A stretch of 42,632 bases of DNA from Bacteroidota bacterium (lineage in GTDB: Bacteria > Bacteroidota > Ignavibacteria > Kryptoniales > JAKASW01). Position numbers and translations under genes: made by a program. Shown here piece after piece: positions 35,501 through 42,624 of this stretch. Under the pieces are notes generated by a model. It saw nothing but the letters and a program-made list of their open reading frames with translations, did no database searches and was not told the DNA's origin. How positions within the stretch are numbered: position 1 is the stretch's first letter; every line of letters starts with the position of its first letter. The stretch is from assembly GCA_021794075.1 (NCBI GenBank), contig JAJYRM010000023.1, positions 1 through 42,632 on the forward strand. Direction: 5' to 3'.

Positions 35501-36890
35501 CTCTTGTGTGGACCGGATTTGCAGGAGCGAGAACGGATGGCGGTCATATTACTCGACACCGATTGAGGTAAACGATAGATGTGTAGGGCTTATCGTCCTT
35601 GCAAGCGAACGCGTTCTCAACAGCGGCCGTGCCCAGATGAGCATTTTGAAACTCGTCAAGCAGAGATTGGCGTTTGAGTATGAGCGCCAAGTAAATGAAG
35701 CTGAAACACGTCGGCTGGAAGAACAGTTGAGACAATCCCAGAAGATGGAGAGCCTCGGCACACTGGCCGGAGGCGTGGCGCACGATTTCAACAATATACT
35801 CGGTGCGATTCTCGGCTACGCCGGATTGCTCCGACTCGAGTTAAAAAACAACGAGAAACTTACAAAATATCTGGAGACTATAGAAAAATCTGCGCGGAGA
35901 GCTTCGGAGCTGACCAAGCAGTTGCTCGGATTTGCCCGCGCCGGTAAGACTTCGGTCATGAGCGTCGACTTCAATCGCGTTTGCAAGGAAACCGTCGAGC
36001 TCACTCGTAAGATGATCGAAAAGAATGTAAATGTATCGCTGGACCTCTATCCTGATTTGCCAGCAGTCGAAGGAGACGAGACTCAGCTTTCGCAGGTAAT
36101 GATGAACCTTGCCATCAACGCGCGCGATGCGATGCCCAATGGAGGGAGCCTGAGGATTTCAACATCCCTGCTGGAGGCAAGTCATGCATCGAGCTACAAG
36201 TCGGATCTGCAGGAGAGGGACTATGTCGTTGTTGAAGTTTCGGACAGCGGACACGGTATCTCGAAAGAGAATCAGGAGAGAATATTCGATCCATTCTTCA
36301 CTACCAAGCCGAAGGGAAAGGGTACCGGCCTTGGCCTATCCATGGTTTACGGCATTGTCAAGAACCACGGCGGTGAGATTGACTTAAGCAGCCAGGTTAA
36401 TACGGGGACAACTTTCAGAATATTTCTTCCCGCCTCTTCACAGAAGATCACTGCTAAGTCTGCTAAACGTGACGGTGAAGTTGAGAAGCTGGTCTTCGGC
36501 AAGACGTGTCTTGTGGTCGACGACGAAAGCGAAATACGTGAGATGCTTTCCGACTCGCTCGCGCGGTTCGGATTCTCGGTGATATCGGTCGAGAGCGGCG
36601 AGAAGGCATTGGAGATTCTGCAGACCGGACGAGCTGTTGACGTGGTGGTCCTTGACATGATAATGCCTGGCATGGACGGGAGAGAAACTTTCTTGGAATT
36701 AAAGAAGATCCATCACGGACTTCCTGTGTTCATTTCGACCGGCTATAGTTCGGAAGGAAAGGTTCAGGACATAATGGACAACGGCGGTGTTGGAGTGTTG
36801 CACAAGCCTTTCACATTGGAAGAACTCAAGGCTCAGTTTGTGGATCGTTTCCTAGAACTTGAAACAAGGACATCTGAAGGCAGCAAGTAG
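32562..36890 (+). CDS. Soluble multi-sensor hybrid histidine kinase
   Basis: A 1442-residue protein without membrane segments. Order by eye: receiver 1 (1-120), GAF (about 145-310), GAF (325-485), PAS (490-610), GAF (625-785), PAS (790-905), GAF-like (915-1045), HisKA (1060-1130), HATPase (1165-1290), receiver 2 (1315-1435). The phospho-acceptor is His1074 in GGVAHDFNNILG; ATP-binding boxes are NLAINARDAMP, DSGHGI and GKGTGLGLS. Receiver 2 has DDE and Asp1365 (LDMIMPGMDG) and Lys in HKPF. Receiver 1 has Asp53 but Val103 where the conserved Lys is expected. The only usable start is TTG 32562. No DNA-binding output is encoded nearby. Confidence 0.92.
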   Translation: MQILIVEDSQELREQFNRVLEASKLGFIIETLPGSVGLNKRLTSRKYDALVIDYDLSVGDPAAIVKLTKEIDPFLPVIIVSRDFTDSIYSETQQMGADSYIPVTSVSMRMFPRVLLERIESIGFVREAIEARHQSTLKSYQIEILASLVRKMVETHDLKSVMQEMAEQVVKKLDMKVVSLQRFFPRQNGFAVYGIYPQGKLVKFAQMFFGISLDTFVFPFDPEHCIVDQYTLERKAWIGTDFADVFGTTMPAQASRMIQKFAGVRSIYNAPFYSKNQLLGGIIVGNVRKNFTDEELEAFDAIVHISSLLFEYNETVKAQIVQNHKLQAIHEISSQLHENLEPGKIFDIIQEKLNSIVPADVVRLFVYNSLSHSLVERETIVRKGKTPAFMVPEIRLGTGLIGLAASERRSILENNAHLNPQSIYSSGRPELEHLLAVPVTHHGELLGMIAMTRLKDEPFSETDREALEIFTSQFGIAFNNSRLYEDLQRSEGLYRLVLENVNDPVIFVGTEGSLRFVNPKFEELTGYSSDDVLGKKFDFLIHPDDLSMVKRYYLSRIGGSFAPGRYEFRFVKRSGEVRTVDYNVTAISEGGRVTGLLAVARDVTDDITARKNLELKTKQLQQLLDINMLLMHSGNLSELLDKLIAAARGAVPQADAGVVLIYDRTSAKLSPAASIGYPKELREALNLDPDEGWIKDVFRGGAPLIIEDSASYPTPKTISGFPPNYRMKSCVVAPLMVDNEVLGVISLDSFNKVRAFGDEQLQLLEAIAHQAALALRKEQMHSEMKESESRYRTITESSSDLIVVANGQGIIEFCNDRFFQTFGVKAAFARGKMIADFFEPTSREVIADIVKIGSSDKKHRVTARIEGIQLHFDLVARRIKTEEGLFREILFLNDVSDVVKTGDWMERAYEVGLKRIGVDLLESYIDLLADVFNTELVYIGECDRDSDSSIAQAARVGRKYLHTLAFKGVNDLLSNDPEKVSCVDRICRSENGWRSYYSTPIEVNDRCVGLIVLASERVLNSGRAQMSILKLVKQRLAFEYERQVNEAETRRLEEQLRQSQKMESLGTLAGGVAHDFNNILGAILGYAGLLRLELKNNEKLTKYLETIEKSARRASELTKQLLGFARAGKTSVMSVDFNRVCKETVELTRKMIEKNVNVSLDLYPDLPAVEGDETQLSQVMMNLAINARDAMPNGGSLRISTSLLEASHASSYKSDLQERDYVVVEVSDSGHGISKENQERIFDPFFTTKPKGKGTGLGLSMVYGIVKNHGGEIDLSSQVNTGTTFRIFLPASSQKITAKSAKRDGEVEKLVFGKTCLVVDDESEIREMLSDSLARFGFSVISVESGEKALEILQTGRAVDVVVLDMIMPGMDGRETFLELKKIHHGLPVFISTGYSSEGKVQDIMDNGGVGVLHKPFTLEELKAQFVDRFLELETRTSEGSK

Positions 36891-36991
36891 CGGTTGTCGG
36901 ATGTTTTATCGTCAATGTCAAGGGGTCAACTTCAGATGCGCGATTTTTAGCCGTTTTCGATGGTCGCTTGCGCAAATACGAATAAACTTTG

Positions 36992-37023
36992 TTTGCATTT
37001 GATATATCAAGAAGCTATTATTT
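36992..37023 (+). promoter_or_regulatory. Candidate promoter of the cold-shock gene with palindromic spacer
   Basis: TTTG (36992-36995), 20 bases, then TATTATTT (37016-37023). As a sigma-70 pair it is TTGCAT, 17 bases, TATTAT. The perfect 12-base palindrome TTGATATATCAA (36999-37010) fills the spacer and could be an operator. Consensus match is partial. Confidence 0.4.
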
Positions 37024-37059
37024 ACCCGCAAATAACAGTACACCGTTGTTTGCGCCAAA

Positions 37060-37076
37060 TGGCGCCCCAGGCGCCA
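37060..37076 (+). other. GC-rich hairpin in the cold-shock leader
   Basis: TGGCGCC (37060-37066), loop CCA, GGCGCCA (37070-37076). The seven-base stem is perfect. No T-run follows, so it is more likely a leader structure than a terminator of the kinase gene. Confidence 0.4.
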
Positions 37077-37288
37077 AGCCGCGTTTCGACTTAATGTCTG
37101 ATGCGGTGGTGGTGGCCGGTCCACTTTTAACGGTCGATACGGTCATGCTTTTATAGGTTGTAGCTGCAGATGTAATTCCCCGTGGGTCAGCTCCGTTGTT
37201 GTGGGTTCAAGACCCGCAGGATCCTGAAGACACGAGGCGTAGCATCATATGCAGGGGTGAAGCTCTCTTCTTGTCATGGTCTTCACCG

Positions 37289-37327
37289 GTCCCGACTCTT
37301 AAGCGGGATCCCGACACAAGTCGGGAC
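37289..37327 (+). promoter_or_regulatory. Two mutually exclusive hairpins in the cold-shock leader
   Basis: The outer pairing is GTCCCGACT (37289-37297) with AGTCGGGAC (37319-37327), nine bases. The alternative is two local hairpins: TCCCG/CGGGA (37290-37294 with 37304-37308) and TCCCGAC-ACAA-GTCGGGA (37309-37326). Both cannot form at once. The segment ends 76 bases before ATG 37404. Confidence 0.45.
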
Positions 37328-37403
37328 AATACTGTATAAGCCAAGAACATCTGGCGCGACGGCTCGGGTACGCATTTAGTAACATTACTGAAAGGATCCA
37401 GCA

Positions 37404-37604
37404 ATGGAGCAAGGAACCGTAAAATGGTTCAACGCAACCAAAGGATACGGCTTCATTTCCCGCGAGGGCGGTGATGACGTGTTTGTTCATTTCAAAGCCA
37501 TCATCGGTGAAGGCTACAAAACTTTGAAAGAGGGCGACAGAGTTCAATTTGAAGTTGAACAAGGCCCCAAAGGGTTGCAGGCAGCGAAGGTAAAGAAAAT
37601 ATAA
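37404..37604 (+). CDS. Cold-shock domain protein (CspA family)
   Basis: A 66-residue single-stranded RNA/DNA-binding protein. RNP1 is KGYGFISR and RNP2 is DVFVHF; the start [15 protein letters not shown] is a typical Csp N terminus. It acts as an RNA chaperone, in cold or in normal growth. Shine-Dalgarno AAAGGA lies just upstream of the ATG. The long upstream leader suggests control at the RNA level, and a strong terminator follows. Confidence 0.97.
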   Translation: MEQGTVKWFNATKGYGFISREGGDDVFVHFKAIIGEGYKTLKEGDRVQFEVEQGPKGLQAAKVKKI

Positions 37605-37622
37605 GCTGCCCATGCTTTCATG

Positions 37623-37657
37623 TCCCGGTTGACGAAACTCAGCCGGGATTTTTTTTT
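37623..37657 (+). terminator. Intrinsic terminator of the cold-shock gene
   Basis: TCCCGGTTGA (37623-37632), loop CGAAAC, TCAGCCGGGA (37639-37648), then nine T. The ten-base stem contains one G-U pair. Confidence 0.94.
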
Positions 37658-37758
37658 GCCTTTGTTGACTTGTCGATCTCTTTCTTCAACAGCATATGGA
37701 TGCGAAGGAGAAACTTTTTCCGAATAGTTCCGTAAGCTCTATCAAAAGGAGTCGGAAT

Positions 37759-38211
37759 ATGGAACGCAGATTATATCGGTCGAGAAAAAATCGGGTCGTT
37801 GCCGGAGTCGCCGGCGGACTTGGAGAGTATTTCGACATTGATCCAGTGTTTGTCAGGGTTATCTTCGTGCTTGCTACCCTCGCCGGTGGATGGGGTATAC
37901 TTGCTTATGTAATTTTGTGGATCGTCGTTCCGAACGAGAAGCTTTGTTTCGAATCCCAACCGAAGCCTAAAGAAGGAGAAACAGTTATGGAAGAAAAATA
38001 CACGGCTCATGAATACCAGGAGCGGAAACATCGTCACAGCATGGTTGGCGGCACAGTGCTGGTCGTGCTCGGGGTCCTTTTCCTCGCCAACAATTACCTG
38101 CCGAATTTCGATTTCTCATACACTTGGCCGCTGATTCTGGTCGGCATCGGAGCTGCGATGATAATGAACTCTCTTCACAAAACTGAGAAGGGAGAAGCCC
38201 ATGAAAGTTAG
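37759..38211 (+). CDS. PspC-domain membrane protein
   Basis: A 150-residue inner-membrane protein. A PspC domain occupies residues 1-65 (VVAGVAGGLGEYFDIDP, then a membrane helix ending in LWIVVPNE). A charged linker leads to two more hydrophobic segments (about 95-113 and 125-140). PspC proteins take part in envelope-stress sensing. ATG 37759 is chosen because AAGGAG (37746-37751) lies seven bases before it; an in-frame ATG at 37696 lacks such support. It overlaps the next gene by 11 bases. Confidence 0.9.
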   Translation: MERRLYRSRKNRVVAGVAGGLGEYFDIDPVFVRVIFVLATLAGGWGILAYVILWIVVPNEKLCFESQPKPKEGETVMEEKYTAHEYQERKHRHSMVGGTVLVVLGVLFLANNYLPNFDFSYTWPLILVGIGAAMIMNSLHKTEKGEAHES

Positions 38212-39106
38212 TCGATTATTTGCCGGTGTGCTTATCGTTCTCCTGGGTATAGCGCTGTTTCTCTCGAACTTCAATATACTCCGCCTTGACTGGCATTTTA
38301 TTTTCAGGCTGTGGCCGATCCTTCTTGTGCTGGCTGGCATTTCGGTGCTCGTGTCTAATTCAAAGTGGAGAGCCGCACTGTACGCGCTCACGTTGATACT
38401 TGTGATCGCCTGGATAGTGTCTGCGGCTTCGGAAGGATGGGGGCGCATCAGCCATATCTTCGATGGACGTGGAGGTGACGTGCAATCGCAGCAATTCACG
38501 CAGGCCATCAGCAAAGGAATTGAAAATGCCACCCTTTCTATAAAAGCCGGAGCTGGATCATTCACGCTTGGTGACACGACCGCGGAGCTCTTTGAGGCAA
38601 ATACGGAATCCAATATCGGTCATTACACTTTTGATTCCGACAAGAACGGGACTACCCAGATAATGGAATTGAAGTTGAAGGGGAAGGATGATAGATGGAA
38701 TTTCGGCAGCTCGAGAAACACCGTCGATCTTCAGCTGAACACCAGGCCTTCGTGGAACCTCGATCTCGATGTCGGCGCGTGCAAAGCAAACTTCGATCTG
38801 ACGCCGTACATCGTCAGACATGCCACGATAAAGGCAGGGGCTTCGTCAATAAAGATCAGGCTTGGAGGCAGGGCCGATACCACAAGATTGAACCTGGAGA
38901 CGGGTGTATCCTCGCTTCTGGTTTACGTGCCTGCCGCCGTTGGTTGCCGCATAAAAGACAAAGTCGAGTTATCGAGCAAGTCGTTCGAAGGCTTCGTAAA
39001 AGGCGATAACGGTTATTACGTATCGCCGAACTTCGATTCCGCGAGGAAGAAGATATTCATCGATGCGGATGCGGGGATTTCATCCGTTAAGGTCGAAAGA
39101 TACTAA
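38201..39106 (+). CDS. LiaF-like transmembrane/toast-rack domain protein
   Basis: A 301-residue protein. About three N-terminal membrane helices (5-25, 33-52, 57-77; LFAGVLIVLLGIALFLSN is the first) precede a repetitive beta-rich C-terminal domain with repeats around GAGSFTLGDT, DVGACKANFDL, KAGASSIKIRLGG and LETGVSSLLVYVP. That layout matches LiaF/DUF5668 plus toast-rack proteins of envelope-stress systems. The ATG lies inside the end of the PspC gene, so the two are coupled. A two-component partner is not adjacent. Confidence 0.82.
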   Translation: MKVSRLFAGVLIVLLGIALFLSNFNILRLDWHFIFRLWPILLVLAGISVLVSNSKWRAALYALTLILVIAWIVSAASEGWGRISHIFDGRGGDVQSQQFTQAISKGIENATLSIKAGAGSFTLGDTTAELFEANTESNIGHYTFDSDKNGTTQIMELKLKGKDDRWNFGSSRNTVDLQLNTRPSWNLDLDVGACKANFDLTPYIVRHATIKAGASSIKIRLGGRADTTRLNLETGVSSLLVYVPAAVGCRIKDKVELSSKSFEGFVKGDNGYYVSPNFDSARKKIFIDADAGISSVKVERY

Positions 39107-39141
39107 AGAATCGAACCCACATTGAAGTTTGATAAGCACAA

Positions 39142-39179
39142 TGCGATCGCTCCCGCATGGAGGCGATCGCACCATTTTT
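39142..39179 (+). terminator. Intrinsic terminator after the PspC/LiaF-like pair
   Basis: TGCGATCGC plus TCC (39142-39153) pairs with GGA, then GGCGATCGCA (39159-39171), 12 pairs with one bulged G. The loop is CGCAT. CCATTTTTC follows. It lies 36 bases after the stop of the LiaF-like gene. Confidence 0.8.
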
Positions 39180-39236
39180 CCCACCTTTATTCTAATCATG
39201 GTTCACTTTAGATTAACAAAAACGTGGAGGTTAATA

Positions 39237-42200
39237 ATGAGAAAGCTTGCTATAGCTTTTTTCTTTCTTGCCTCATCCGCCTTTGCGATGAACAATGCAA
39301 GGCTCTTGAGATTCCCAGATATCCATGGCGACAAAGTCGCGTTCGTCTATGCGGGAGACGTATATGAGGTTTCCGCGCAGGGAGGCGTAGCCAGGAGGCT
39401 GACTTCCGATCCGGGCTTGGAGCTGTTTCCGAAATTTAGCCCCGACGGGAAATGGATCGCTTTCACCGGGCAGTACGACGGCAATTTTAATGTCTATGTC
39501 ATGCCTAGCGAAGGCGGCCAGCCGCGCCAGCTGACTTTCCGACAGGACGACCCGGGGATACCCGAACGCATGGGGCCTAACGACGAAGTCATAACATGGA
39601 CGCCCGACGGAAAGAATATTGTTTTCCTTTCGCGCATGCACACGTTCAATACCTGGTTCGGCAGCCTTTATACGATATCAGTCGAAGGAGGAATGCCCGT
39701 CCAATTCCCGGTTCCAAAGGGAGGACTCCTGAGCTTCTCGCCCGATGGGAAGGAATTTGCTTATAACAGGATCTTTAGAAATTTCAGGGCGCGCAAAAGG
39801 TACTTCGGAGGAATGGCTCAGAAAATATTCATCCACAACATGAAGACTATGGATGAAGAACAGATCGGCGACTGGAAAGGCACCGACACGGATCCGATGT
39901 GGTACAAGAATATCATCTATTTCATTTCCGACAGGGGCGCCAATCTTCGAAAGAATATCTGGTCGTACGATCTGACGACCAAAGAGTTCAAGCAGATTAC
40001 TTTCTTCAAGGATTTTGATTGCAGCTGGGCTTCTCTTGGCACCAACGAGATAGTCTTCGAGAACGGCGGGTATCTGTATGTTCTCGATTTGCCAGGCAAC
40101 AAAATGAGAAAGCTTGACATCTCGATACCGAACGACGAGTCGCTCGCGATGCCGAAGTGGGTGGACGCCAGCAAAGACATAATGGATTTCGCGATCGCTC
40201 CAGACGGAGAGAGGGCGGTCTTCCAGGCACGCGGAGACATCTTCACCGTTCCGAAGAAGTCCGGCAACACGAGAGACCTGACGAACACTTCAGGTGTAGA
40301 CGACAAGGATCCAGTCTGGTCGCCCAACGGAAAATATGTCGCCTACATTTCCGACAGGACCGGCGAAGAAGAAATTTACTTGCGAGAGGATAAACCGAAT
40401 TCGGAATCGATCCAGATCACTCATGGTAACAAAGAATACCTCGATCACATGATCTGGTCCCCCGATAGCAAGAAAATTTTGTATACCGATCAGAGTTTTA
40501 AACTATGGTATGTGAATATCGCCGACAGGAAACCCGTGCTGATCGACAAAGATTCAATCTGGCAATTCAATGGCTATTCGTGGTCGCCCGATAGCCGCTA
40601 CGTCACATACGGGAAGCACCACGCAAACACGTTTAGCTCGATTTATATCTATTCGCTCGCGGACGGAAAGATTCACGAAGTGACCAAAGGATACACGAAC
40701 GACTACGATCCGATTTTTGATCAAGGGGGGAAATATCTGATTTTCCTGTCCGATCGCACTTATAACGGCGTGATCGGCAACTTCGATATGGAATTCACGA
40801 ACACTAAAACCACTGGCATCTATATCGCCACTCTGCAGGCGGACAGCGCTAACCCCTTCAAGCCTGAGAACAATGAAGTCAAGGTTACCGGACAGGAAAG
40901 CTCGCAAGCCAAAGCAACTTCTGAGAAGAAAGAATCCAAATCGGAGAAATCAAAGGAAGTTAATATCGATTTCCAAGGTTTGGGATCGAGAGCTGTGCAG
41001 GTACCGGTTCTCGCTAACAATATCGGCGGATTGAGCGAGGCAAACGGGAACATCTACTACGTGACCTTCCCAACAATGGGATTGTCCGGCAATGCTTCGG
41101 GAGAGGAGTCGGCGCTTCGTTGCTACAGCCTGGCCGATCGAAAGGATACAAAGATGATTTCACCGGTCGACAACTATGATTTGTCGGCGGATGGTGAGAG
41201 CATCATGTATCAGAGTGGCAAGACATTCGGGATCATCAGCTCCAAACCGGCGGAGCATCAGGTCGGCGATGGTCAGCTTGACCTTTCCCATATGAAAATG
41301 TTTGTCCATTTCCACCAGGAGTGGAAGGAGATATTCGACCAGGCGTGGCGGCTTGAGCGCCAGTTCTTTTATTCCCCAGAAATGAACGGCGTGAACTGGG
41401 AGGCCGAGAAGCAAAAATATGAAGCTCTACTCCCGTACGTCAACAACCGCTACGATCTGACTGGCATCATAAGCAACATGATAGGCGAGCTGCAGAATTC
41501 GCACACATACGTAGGCGGAGGATATTATCCGGAAATCCACAAGACGGTAACCGGCCTCCTGGGCGCCAATTACTCCCTCGATAAGGCCACCGGATATTAT
41601 CAGATAAGCAAGATCATGATCGGGTTGAACACGAACCCGAACAGAAGATCGCCCCTGACGATGCCGGGTGTCAACGTGAAGCGGGGCGATTATATACTCG
41701 CGATCAACAATCTCCCTGTAAAATTTCCAATGAGTATCGACAGCGTGATGGAGAATACCGTCGGAACAACTGTTTCGCTCCTCATAAACTCGAAACCTGA
41801 ATTAAAGGGCGCGTGGACGGTTGAGGTAAACCCGATATCCAGCGAGCTTAACCTTAGATACAACGACTGGATTGTCCGCAAACGCATGATGGTTGACAGC
41901 CTGTCGCATGGGGAAATCGGTTACGTCTATCTTCCGGACATGGAAGCTGCCGGTTTGAACGCCTTTGTGCAGCAATATTATCCGCAGATTATGAAGAAAG
42001 GGCTGATAATCGATGAGCGCTATAATGGCGGCGGTTTCGTGGACCAGCTCATACTCGAAAGACTGAGACGCATCCTTGTCGGAATGTCGATGTCGAGGCA
42101 TGGGGCGCCCACCACAATCCCGCAGCCGGTCTTCAACGGCTACATGGCTTGCCTGATCAACCACTATTCCGCATCCGACGGCGACATTTTCCCGTACTAC

Positions 42201-42524
42201 TTCAGGAAGTACGGTCTTGGTCCGCTCATCGGCACGCGGACCTGGGGCGGTGTCAGAGGAATTGTCGGCTACAGGCCTCTCGTCGACGGCGGTTATGTCA
42301 CCGTGCCGCAATTCTCGCTTTACGGTTTGAAGAGCGAGTGGATAATCGAGAACCATGGCGTCGAGCCTGATATCAAGGTGGACGAGACGCCAAAGCTTGT
42401 GATGGGAGGGCAGGATCCGCAGATCGACGAAGCGGTGAAGTATCTCATGAAGGAGATTAAGGAGAAACCAAAGACGATTCCTCCGCCTCCTCCGTTCACG
42501 CCTGCGTTCCCTCCGGAACGCTAA
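39237..42524 (+). CDS. Tricorn-type protease, S41 family
   Basis: A 1095-residue exported protease with a signal peptide (cleavage near SSAFA). Two beta-propellers built of WD40-like repeats (phrases such as FSPDGKWIAFTG, WSPNGKYVAYIS) take up about residues 20-680. They are followed by a C1-like helical part, a PDZ domain (about 785-870) and the S41 core. The tricorn tetrad is intact: Ser755-His756 (NSHTY), Ser980 followed by Asp981 (SASDGD) and Glu1038 (ENHGVEPD). The Asp after the nucleophile suggests basic P1 preference, as in Thermoplasma tricorn. A Lys/Ser-rich stretch lies near residue 565 and a Pro-rich tail ends the protein. GGAGG lies six bases before ATG 39237. Confidence 0.94.
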   Translation: MRKLAIAFFFLASSAFAMNNARLLRFPDIHGDKVAFVYAGDVYEVSAQGGVARRLTSDPGLELFPKFSPDGKWIAFTGQYDGNFNVYVMPSEGGQPRQLTFRQDDPGIPERMGPNDEVITWTPDGKNIVFLSRMHTFNTWFGSLYTISVEGGMPVQFPVPKGGLLSFSPDGKEFAYNRIFRNFRARKRYFGGMAQKIFIHNMKTMDEEQIGDWKGTDTDPMWYKNIIYFISDRGANLRKNIWSYDLTTKEFKQITFFKDFDCSWASLGTNEIVFENGGYLYVLDLPGNKMRKLDISIPNDESLAMPKWVDASKDIMDFAIAPDGERAVFQARGDIFTVPKKSGNTRDLTNTSGVDDKDPVWSPNGKYVAYISDRTGEEEIYLREDKPNSESIQITHGNKEYLDHMIWSPDSKKILYTDQSFKLWYVNIADRKPVLIDKDSIWQFNGYSWSPDSRYVTYGKHHANTFSSIYIYSLADGKIHEVTKGYTNDYDPIFDQGGKYLIFLSDRTYNGVIGNFDMEFTNTKTTGIYIATLQADSANPFKPENNEVKVTGQESSQAKATSEKKESKSEKSKEVNIDFQGLGSRAVQVPVLANNIGGLSEANGNIYYVTFPTMGLSGNASGEESALRCYSLADRKDTKMISPVDNYDLSADGESIMYQSGKTFGIISSKPAEHQVGDGQLDLSHMKMFVHFHQEWKEIFDQAWRLERQFFYSPEMNGVNWEAEKQKYEALLPYVNNRYDLTGIISNMIGELQNSHTYVGGGYYPEIHKTVTGLLGANYSLDKATGYYQISKIMIGLNTNPNRRSPLTMPGVNVKRGDYILAINNLPVKFPMSIDSVMENTVGTTVSLLINSKPELKGAWTVEVNPISSELNLRYNDWIVRKRMMVDSLSHGEIGYVYLPDMEAAGLNAFVQQYYPQIMKKGLIIDERYNGGGFVDQLILERLRRILVGMSMSRHGAPTTIPQPVFNGYMACLINHYSASDGDIFPYYFRKYGLGPLIGTRTWGGVRGIVGYRPLVDGGYVTVPQFSLYGLKSEWIIENHGVEPDIKVDETPKLVMGGQDPQIDEAVKYLMKEIKEKPKTIPPPPPFTPAFPPER

Positions 42525-42536
42525 GGGAGTACTTGA

Positions 42537-42572
42537 AAAGCCTGCGGCACGATTTGCCGCAGGCTTTTTTTT
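42537..42572 (+). terminator. Intrinsic terminator of the tricorn-type protease gene
   Basis: AAAGCCTGCGGCA (42537-42549), loop CGATT, TGCCGCAGGCTTT (42555-42567), continuing into a run of eight T (42565-42572). Perfect 13-base stem. Confidence 0.95.
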
Positions 42573-42615
42573 GTCGTTGAATCTGACAAAATTTCATGGT
42601 CCAATGATGCTATTC

Positions 42616-42624
42616 AAGGAGGAG
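42616..42624 (+). promoter_or_regulatory. Ribosome-binding site of a gene starting beyond the window
   Basis: AAGGAGGAG at 42616-42624 is a near-perfect Shine-Dalgarno sequence eight bases from the window edge, after a terminator and a short A/T-rich spacer. The start codon must lie at or just past the end. Confidence 0.6.

Larger units (their letters stand above)
36891..37403. other. 513-base gene-free region upstream of the cold-shock gene
   Basis: No coding frame is supported. It contains a candidate promoter (36992-37023) with the palindrome TTGATATATCAA in its spacer, a GC-rich hairpin (37060-37076), a hairpin GTGGGT-TCAAG-ACCCGC (37201-37217), the palindrome AGGATCCT (37218-37225) and a pair of competing hairpins (37289-37327). 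If the upstream promoter is used, the cold-shock mRNA has a leader of about 375 bases. Confidence 0.5.

Noticed and set aside
37198-37225. tRNA T-arm-like segment (GTGGGTTCAAGACCCGC)
   Set aside because: No matching acceptor stem, D-arm or anticodon arm is found upstream at the required distance, and there is no CCA end. It is kept only as a leader hairpin.
39143-39170. Two GCGATCGC octamers resembling the cyanobacterial HIP1 repeat
   Set aside because: They are the two arms of an intrinsic terminator and occur nowhere else that I noticed. All other evidence speaks against a cyanobacterium.
40855-40990. Lys/Ser-rich low-complexity stretch in the tricorn-type protease as a possible insertion
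   Set aside because: Charged linkers at this point are usual in bacterial tricorn homologues and the frame is intact.
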